Shown here piece by piece: positions 57,218 to 64,000 of a stretch of DNA of 64,000 nt (the first letter of the stretch is position 1; every line of letters starts with the position of its first letter). A program made the position numbers and the translations under genes. Source of the stretch: Calonectria ilicicola (taxonomy: Eukaryota; Ascomycota; Sordariomycetes; Hypocreales; Nectriaceae); assembly GCA_020809705.1 (NCBI GenBank), contig CP085827.1:6324001-6388000 (forward strand), written 5' to 3'. The notes beneath the pieces are model-generated. The model did no database searches. It was not told the DNA's origin and saw nothing but the letters and a program-made list of their open reading frames with translations.

Positions 57218-57905
57218 TTATAGAACTCCATACCATAGAGCCACAACCTCCACAGCCAGAAGTTTCTGAAGCATTGGACTTGCTCTAAACCCTACCGCTG
57301 CATTGTCTGTTGCAGTGGCTACGGTAGTTTGAGTAAGTGCAATTGTTGAACTAATCTCCACCTGCGTTGGTATCTGCGTTGTCTTCGGCATGGATTCGAG
57401 GGTGACTGTGCTCATTAGTCCGTCCACAGTCAGCGAGGCTTCACCATTTGATGTCGGCATCGGATATGGTCCTGTGTATAGATTCCCTTCCTGACCGTCT
57501 GTCAACTTGTAATCCCCTGAGATGGCGTTTCCAGTCGTTCCATCCCCGTCACAATAGTCGCCTGTGGAGGCATCGTAGCAGAATGGTACACCAGCGAGCG
57601 ACAGACACATCTCTCCCCCGTTGCATGTTAAACGGTGGTCTCTGGAAATCAGAAGAGATCGAGCCCTATGCAGAGCATCGATACCTCCACCGATAAGACC
57701 ATGGGCCTGTGTGAGTATGGCAGCGTCGCCTCCACCAGAGCCATATTTGATGAGCTGCTCAACCGGTTCAGCGGTTTCCGTGGTACATGTTGCTGCGGTC
57801 TGACCTCGACGTTAGCTTTTCCTTTGGTCCGACGGGGAATGAGAATGGATAACGCACTGAAGCATGGATGATGAGTCCAAATGAGGCAGCGACACACAAT
57901 TTCAT
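57218..57905 (-). CDS. secreted, probably GPI-anchored surface protein
   Basis: Exon 1 is short and encodes a signal peptide, MKLCVAASFGLIIHAS, ending near 57858; the intron uses donor GTGCGT and acceptor GGTCAG in phase 0. The mature protein starts near TAATCTTETAEPVE and has a central Cys cluster (RLTCNGGEMCLSLAGVPFCY, YDASTGDYCDGDGT) followed by Thr/Ser-rich sequence. The hydrophobic C-terminus KLLAVEVVALWYGVL resembles a GPI-attachment signal. Family not identified; an extracellular cell-wall location is inferred. Confidence 0.72.
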
Positions 57906-58628
57906 GGTGGGTTTGAGGATGTAAATCGATGATCGAGGATTTGTTCAAAAATCTGAATGTGTCTTGTTGATGAAGGCTTTTAACCGATTATCCCTCACAT
58001 GATCAAGCCCGGAGATCGCCTCAGCTGACCTTTTGCTCGCTCAGCTCTAAAGAGTCTGGATTCGAGTCTAGTCGGGTGGCTGAGATCTCTTCGCAATAGT
58101 CGCTTCATAAAAATAAACTTAACAGCTGCGTTTAGATTGCCTCAATCATGTCTCGAACAACTTCAAGACATTCTAACTCTTTGTTTGAGCGCCACAAACT
58201 ACGTTGTACGCTAAGGCCTTTTTCTAATTTGTCGACCAGGGAAGAGAAGGCCGTTAACAGTATTTGATGCAGTGGGCTGGGCCAATAGTGATCTCTCAAA
58301 GCGCTTGTCTCAAACTGATGGTGGCAATCTTACGGACAATCGTTGGCGAGACAAAAGAAAAAGGAATTCTCTCCTTTCGCCCGATCTAAGCTATCATAGG
58401 GCTGTTTCTTAACAGAAGGAAAAAAGTAATGCAATTGCGGGTTGATGATGATGATCAGTAGACAGCTGAGCTGAAGTTGGCTGGTGACCGAAGATGCATT
58501 TTAAGGCATGGAACTATTATTATTATGTAGCCTATCTCTATAGATCCCCATATATCGAAATGTATAAAATTTCTCCCCCAGGTTCATTGCCTTTATAACT
58601 CTCAGCACACAAAAAGACGTCGAAAGTA
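57906..58628. other. intergenic spacer
   Basis: 0.7 kb of mixed composition between two minus-strand genes with no gene recognised. Confidence 0.55.
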
Positions 58629-59340
58629 TTAGGCGCTAGTCTTCTTAGGCTTCTTCTTTGACTTGTCTAGCTTTCCAAATTTGTCGTCGTTCTTTTTTGA
58701 TGCAGCTGTCTCCTTTGGTGCCTTGGTAGCCGTTTTATCGTGCTTGGGCTTAGCCGTAATCTTTGGCTTAGCTGTGACCTTCGGTTTGGCTGTAACCTTT
58801 GGCTTCGCTGTGATCTTTGGCTTTCCAACGCTCTTCGACTGTTCGGGCTTCTTTGCTGGCTTCTTATCCTTCTTGAGCTCATTGGCTTTCTGAGACTGGG
58901 ATGGCTTCGCTGGTGTCGGCTTTTTATCACCCTTTGGTGCACTGGCCTTTGTAGGGCTCGCCTTTTTCGGCTTCACGTCTTCCTTGGGTGGATTGGATTT
59001 CGGTGGGTTCGACTTTGGCGTATCGGACTGCTTTGGCGGGTCATTGGCAGGCTTGGATGGCTTGATTGGTTGACACTAAGTCGACAATGTTAACGCTGTT
59101 AAATTCGAATGAAGAGAAGAGATAAAATATTGGGCTACTTACACTGCCAGAAGCTCCAGGTGGCGCCCCAGTTGGCGTGGTGCATTTGAAGTCCTCACAG
59201 CAATTAACGGGGGGCCAGACTGTAGGGTTGCATGATGCTCCGCTGGGAGCACATTTTTGTGCCACGATTGAGGCTGTAGCCTTGGGGCTTGCTGCCATCA
59301 CTGTGGCAGCGGAGAGAAGAAGAACTGTTAGAGATTTCAT
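58629..59340 (-). CDS. secreted knottin-like head with Lys/Pro repeat tail
   Basis: Exons 59340-59143 and 59075-58629 give 214 residues. A signal peptide (MKSLTVLLLSAATVMA) precedes a six-Cys module with spacing C-x6-C-x9-CC-x4-C-x13-C (residues 30-67), the pattern of an inhibitor cystine knot. The rest is extremely basic and rich in Lys, Pro, Thr and Ala, including four near-perfect six-residue units KPK[IV]TA encoded by 18-base DNA repeats around 58741-58815. The tail has no Cys. Such a secreted small cystine module plus a cationic repeat tail suggests cell-wall, DNA or membrane binding; no function can be assigned. The intron splits the final Cys (Cys67) from the rest of the module. Confidence 0.8.
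58741..58815 (-). repeat. tandem 18-base coding repeat
   Basis: Four copies of a unit encoding KPK[IV]TA within the Lys-rich tail of the secreted protein. The copies alternate Ile and Val codons, indicating expansion by unequal exchange. Confidence 0.75.
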
Positions 59341-61327
59341 GGTGAAGTCTTGATCGAAGATATGATTTGATGCTGTGATGGTAGTTCAGATGAGCACTGG
59401 GGCAACATCCAACCCGACTTTATATATCCGAGATCATGCACTCATGGGAGTGAAGTCATCTACGCGAATTCCGCTAATAGTTCTTCCACATACCCTAAAT
59501 GACATTCCTTGCAAAAGCTTACACTGAGTGAACAGTTCGTTCCTCTAGCAACTCTTGATGCCTCCGACGGTAATTGGATCAAGAAACTTTCGTCTGGTCC
59601 CTATCCACTGTTGTATGCCAATGCAACGTTACGGAAATAACTGACTAAATGATCAAAACGTCAATTAGAATATAATATTTTGATGTTGTCAGTGGCAAAG
59701 CCCAAAGCATGAGCTATTTGGCCCGAGGAAATCCCAGATGCCGCATTCCAGATGTCAAACCAGTTAGCCTAGACTCCAGACACCAATTATGTTTCGAGAA
59801 TTCACCATAGCAAGTAATAGAACCGTCTATTGGCTAAAGAGTGTTAATACGAGTCAGCTAACAGTTTAGTATGGTTAGAATGGGACTAATGATACTTTGC
59901 GAGCTATATTGGGACTTTTTCTTTTTTTTTTTTTCTTTTATAAAAAAAAAAAAGGAATACACATGGCAAATACGTGCTTTGGGTGATTGTATGAGTGCCA
60001 TTTGAAACGGATATAACGGTTGACTGCAATCGGCTTTTGCTCTCGGCCGGTTGTGTATTCACGAGGGTGTGCTCGGGGTGGCATGTAGACGGGGCAGCTT
60101 TTAGGCGGGTGGCGTGTAACGATCAATGCTCAAAACGTGTAATTTTCCGGCGCTGGCACGTGGAATATGCATGGTACAGGCTTCCAAGAGATGAATATTA
60201 CATTCCTTGCTGTATAATTGATATGCAATTGACTTTGCATCCGATTGTTTCTGGTTTAGGGCTGAGCGATGGGCAGTGTAGGACATATGTCAAGTTATGC
60301 GTTGTCTTACATCTGAACAGTTGTTTTTATATTAGCGTTGCGTATATTTCCGATACCATCAATTAGATCCGCAACTAAAATTAGACTTTACCGTCCGCGA
60401 GAAAAAAACGATTGCGGCTGGTTCGTCGCAGCTGTTGCCGTGGCACGTCTGCTCGAACTGTACCCTGCTAGCGTAGAGAAAAATAAATCTAAGAAAATCT
60501 CACCTTCCATGGATCAATATTCTATTAATTGCCCAAATCAGTTCAACTAACAAATTTGTCAAATTATATTGAGAAAAGATTCCAATATGCCGGCTGGCAC
60601 TTTTCACTACACAATAATCTTTGGTCGGCGCAACTTTCAGATTAAAGTTTTGCTAACGTGTAAGAGTTCATTCCAACTTTCCACGTCACCAATATGCTTC
60701 ATCTCTAGGTAATTCTCTTCGACCTGAAAACTACCCACTTCTTAGGAATTAGATCCTCTACACTCACTTCCTGTTGTTATTTTATGGGTAGTTAGGTTCT
60801 ACCATGTTCAAACGTCAAATAGCCTCGACAATTACAGTGTGATATCATTCAATGCCCATCATTGTCAACATGAATAATGGCCTTCTTGGTGCGCATCCTC
60901 CAGAATCACAAATTATAGTCTGTTGAGAGGCGTTTGATTCATGCATCACCTTATCTCAACTATTGTAATCGGAGCGAGTTTGGTTTGTGTAAAATCCATC
61001 AAGTTATTTTCTTCCTGAATGGAAAGAAAGAGCCTGACAAGGTCACAGTACCTGAAGGTAGTCCTTGAGATAGACTACTAAATCGTTTGGTTGTGCTAAC
61101 TCTGAAGCCTACAGGTAATACAAGACAAAAACCTTGATAGATAGCAATCGTGTAGAATAAAAAGGAGGCTTTGTAGCAATGAATAGAACGGACACTCAAA
61201 CAAACTTCTCTCAAACCACACCCTCCAAAACACGCTCGAACACACACCCGCGAACACAAACAACCAAGATGTTTGCCATCAAACGATGTGTCATCTATGA
61301 GGGCGACAGCCCTGAGCGAGTCTGGTT
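59341..61327. other. long intergenic region
   Basis: 2 kb without a recognised gene. At 59916-59953 T-rich sequence meets a 12-base A run (T13, C, T4, then AT and A12), a low-complexity inverted structure. Short frames only. Confidence 0.5.
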
Positions 61328-62437
61328 TCATTTCCCCTTCCAGGCTTTAGTGAGAAGTTCTTCGATGGAAGTCAACGGAATATCAGGAAAGAGTTTATCA
61401 AGCCGGCGTTCGTCTTGGGGCAGCAAGCAACCGCCAGCAATGACCGTCTGGGAAAAGCCGCATACAAGAGCCTTGAACTGTTCTTCGGGATACTCTCCTG
61501 TAGCTCGCAGCACAGTAGCCTCTCCTGTATTCAATTTCTCTACCGTATCGTGAATGACATGAAGCTTCGAGCCTTGAAACAAGTGTTAGAATAAAAAGGC
61601 CTGAAGAAAATGGGAGGCTGAAAGCATATACCTCTAACTTTCTCTGCAATATCAATGACTTCATTCATTGAAATATCTGAACCGGATAGCAAACCAACTT
61701 CAGGCCATCTGGATTCCACATCAAGAAGCCTAACAATGACTCGAGCGAGATCCTCGCTATAGACGATCGAGAATTTATTGTCCCCACTTCCTGGAACAAC
61801 GACAGTGCTCCTTTCCATATCAAGGAACAAGTGAAATGGCTTTAGGTTAGTTTTAATATGAGGCATTCCCCAATAGTCAGAAAAGAACCCGATTGAGATG
61901 CGTATATATTCGAGACCCGTCTTCTTTAAAGCCTGAGCGTTTGCAGCCCAGCCACCAAATCCAGGTCCTGAACTCTGATTTCTATTTTGCTTGTCAGAAT
62001 TTATATGTCTAAATCGAATTGATAACTCACTCCTGGTCAATGAGCGGAACGAATTCACTTGGGATAAACCGCCTGGTCGTCTGAGACTTCTCAGCCGCAT
62101 CAATAAGATTGAGCTGGGCCTGACTGCCAACATCAGTCTCCAAGTTAATGGTGGACACCACAGTGTCAACTTTGTGATCCTCTAGAATCTTTACAAGCCC
62201 ATCTACGTCTGCGTAGTCAACTTTGAGGAACTGAGGAAAGTTGGGGGGTATATCCGTTGGAACCTGCGGGTTAGTCAGGATATTTTACTCTCAAGCAGTT
62301 TCAGGGCTAATTCAGGAAGTCATATGTACCTTGCGGGATAGAATGAATACAGTGTGGCGAGATCCATGAAGTTGCAACTGCTCAACAACTGTTTTTCCAA
62401 CCCCTCCTGTTCCCCCAGCAATAGCAAGGATGGCCAT
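61328..62437 (-). CDS. NmrA-like / isoflavone-reductase-like protein (paralogue 2)
   Basis: Atypical SDR related to the 6.9-8.1 kb gene. Minus-strand exons start at 62437 with MAILAIAGGTGGVGKTVVEQ (cofactor loop GGTGGVG) and continue through FILSRK, VDTVVSTINLETDVGSQAQL and RRFIPSEFVPLIDQE. Then comes an exon with SSGPGFGGWAANAQALKKTG and LEYIRISIGFFSDYWGMP, and a final exon SKLHVIHDTVEKLNTGEATV to SIEELLTKAWKGK at 61328. Conserved positions include an Arg in SRK suited to NADP. The putative catalytic Lys in the family's KxxxxxxG region is present in ALKKTG. Substrate unknown; the two copies share order of motifs but differ widely in sequence. Confidence 0.83.
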
Positions 62438-63442
62438 GATGATGAAGTTGGATTATGTCGTATTGGATTAGATGATTGGATAAGACGGATGATATTCCTT
62501 GAAAAATTTGAAAAATATTTTATCACCATGGTAATACACTGCAACAATATATGTAGAAATTGGGACCAATTCATATCGATTGCGGAGTGGATGTGGGATG
62601 TGGGATGCGGGATACGAAGCGGAGTTTGTTTTGCGGAGTGGGGCTTGAAGCCGAGCTTGTGGAGCGAATGGATGGGACCAAAAACATGGAATTTTCAGTT
62701 TTCGGTCTCACGATTAGAATCCAGAGGAATAATTAGATCATAATCACAAGGCACAGGTTGTTTGCAGGACTGCGGTGGCTGATTGATGCGTCAGAGTTAG
62801 TGAGCTAGCATGGGTTGTGGTTGTGGAGGGATAGCGGAGATTGGTCATGCGCAATGACTAGTCTATCATAGCCAGGAGGATAGCTGTGTCGTCTTATTGG
62901 GCTTATCGGTTCTGCGGTCTTTTCGGACCCCGAAACCGCTTTTCCCGGAAGTGTTCAGCGCTCACAATGCGGATGCCGCGCCTTCCCTACTCCCCTTGTT
63001 CTTTCAAGACCACATATTAGATACAATAGAACTCGCGGAGCTGCGATAAAGTAAAATGCTAATAGTATATCTTAAAATAAATTGGACAAACTTTCTAATT
63101 CAGGGCAATACATTACAAGCTGGGTTTTTTTGTCCAGATAAAAGCTGGGGTAATTTGACTCAAAACACGAACACCACTGATTTGCAACTGGTTCTCAACG
63201 ATGGCGGAGCATTCTAGATAATTTTGACATGTCTATAGAGTCGTTTAATTCGTATTATCAAAAACTAAAATTTCGAAGCTCATTTTAATAAGGCCAATGT
63301 CCAAGCACATTCCTCGTAGGTGAGTAGCTTATCTCATAGTCCTTGTCCAGAGAGCTATTGGACTTCACTTTAGCTTAAGTCTCACTAAGTATGCACTTAA
63401 CTAGTGAATAAATATCCGCCGAAAACATGGCATGGTAACTGA
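62438..63442. other. intergenic spacer
   Basis: 1 kb without a recognised gene. Near 62580-62620 there are short imperfect repeats of GGATGTGGGATG and TGCGGAGTG in the promoter of the NmrA-like gene. Confidence 0.5.
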
Positions 63443-64000
63443 TCACACAGCATTCTCGCATTCCTCTGTCTCCTCGTCCAAAGAGTCGCTAGTCTCGGCT
63501 TCGGCTTCGGCTGCAGCTTGTCGTAGATATGCCCGTCTAGCACGGAGCGCATTTGCGGCTCGCCCCATACCAAACTTATCCACAAACGGCATGTGGACTG
63601 ATTGCTAGTCCTGATCTTCTGCTCCCTCCTTCGTCACTGTCAGCAACCAAGCGTCTTCCGACGGGGACCGCCTGCTGCATCGCTCCATGCTTTCCGACGC
63701 GTCTGATAGAGGGCACAGCCTATGCTGGATGGCACTTGCAGTCCGCACATGTCCGAATACTTCTTCCCACGTCAGGGCAAGCTTCTTGGCGAGCTTCGGT
63801 CTTTCGCTCAGGTCAGGATAGGAGCGCAGGTAATTGTCTTCTTCCAGTGTCCATCTATGAAGCTTTCCACGGGGATTTTTAGACAAACGAACAAGTCTAA
63901 TGACTGGAAACTTGGCGGCCAAATTAGGTTAGTGAATTGGTAGTTGCCAGCTGAACTCGGAAGTAAGGCATGGACAAGTGTTTGGAAACTCGTAGACACT
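63443..64000 (-). pseudogene. Myb/SANT-like gene interrupted by an in-frame TAG, 5' end outside window
   Basis: The minus strand encodes GKLHRWTLEEDNYLRSYPDL with later SAIQHRL, the Trp-spaced helices of a Myb/SANT-like DNA-binding domain. The open frame continues through LTVTKEGAEDQD and meets TAG at 63607-63605. Immediately after it, in the same frame, sequence resumes with QSVHMPFVDKFGMGRAANAL and RARRAYLRQAAAEAEAETSD, and the frame ends at 63443 with ECENAV. The tail is acidic and typical of small Myb-like proteins. Removing the stop as an intron would need only 36 bases. The upstream exon(s) lie at or beyond the window edge: an acceptor-like tttccag sits near 63920. Read as a nonsense mutation in an otherwise intact frame. 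Confidence 0.65.
63605..63607 (-). other. in-frame TAG in the Myb-like gene
   Basis: GAC-TAG-CAA on the minus strand. One C-to-T change (CAG to TAG, in a CpA context) would explain it; coding character continues on both sides in the same frame. Confidence 0.65.

Noticed and set aside
59916..59953. Retrotransposon poly-A tail
   Set aside because: The A run is preceded by a T run and no reverse transcriptase or duplicated target site is visible.

Overview
The window is nuclear DNA of a filamentous ascomycete, most likely a sordariomycete. Genes are split by many introns of about 45-60 bases with GT..AG ends and CTAAC/CTAAT branch sites. Typical fungal families are present: two Zn2Cys6 regulators, a YAP-type bZIP factor, NmrA-like reductases, fungal MFS carriers, a PL1 pectate lyase and a 2EXR protein. 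The class-level placement is inference; no rRNA, tRNA, CRISPR or clear full-length transposon was seen.

Layout. 1-6.2 kb: an amino-acid/GABA-type permease and a succinate-semialdehyde dehydrogenase, possibly a GABA-use pair. 6.8-13.6 kb: an NmrA-like reductase divergent from a stand-alone thioester/acyl reductase (shared promoter with a repeated motif), then a phosphatidylserine-decarboxylase-like (PsiD-type) enzyme; together a possible small metabolite locus. 14.9-23 kb: a polyol (xylitol/sorbitol-type) dehydrogenase, a sugar transporter with paired Cre1-like promoter sites, and a sorbose-reductase-like SDR, suggesting polyol or pentose use, separated by a small GC-rich inverted-repeat element and a 90-codon gene. 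24-31 kb: SurE phosphatase, an RBR ubiquitin ligase broken by one stop codon, a basic nuclear-type unknown, and a Zn2Cys6 factor. 32.8-36.8 kb: a secreted Thr-rich protein, an atypical SDR with Phe in place of the catalytic Tyr, and a secreted pectate lyase. 39-45 kb: a 42-residue membrane peptide and a divergent MFS drug exporter/Zn2Cys6 regulator pair with CGG-type inverted repeats between them. 46.8-52.2 kb: FAD monooxygenase, a 2EXR protein, an alpha/beta hydrolase, and an intronless bacterial-type HAD phosphatase that may be horizontally acquired. 53.5-64 kb: a YAP-like bZIP factor, a GPI-type surface protein, a knottin-headed Lys/Pro-repeat secreted protein, a second NmrA-like reductase, and at the right edge a Myb-like gene interrupted by an in-frame TAG.

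Recurring theme: three genes (RBR, 2EXR, Myb-like) carry in-frame TAA/TAG codons with coding sequence continuing in the same frame on both sides, each one C-to-T step away from a Gln codon. This fits decay by C-to-T change (RIP-like), although introns remain an alternative for the 2EXR gene. Exon structures were derived by eye from splice signals, reading phase and family motifs; no search or transcript data were available.
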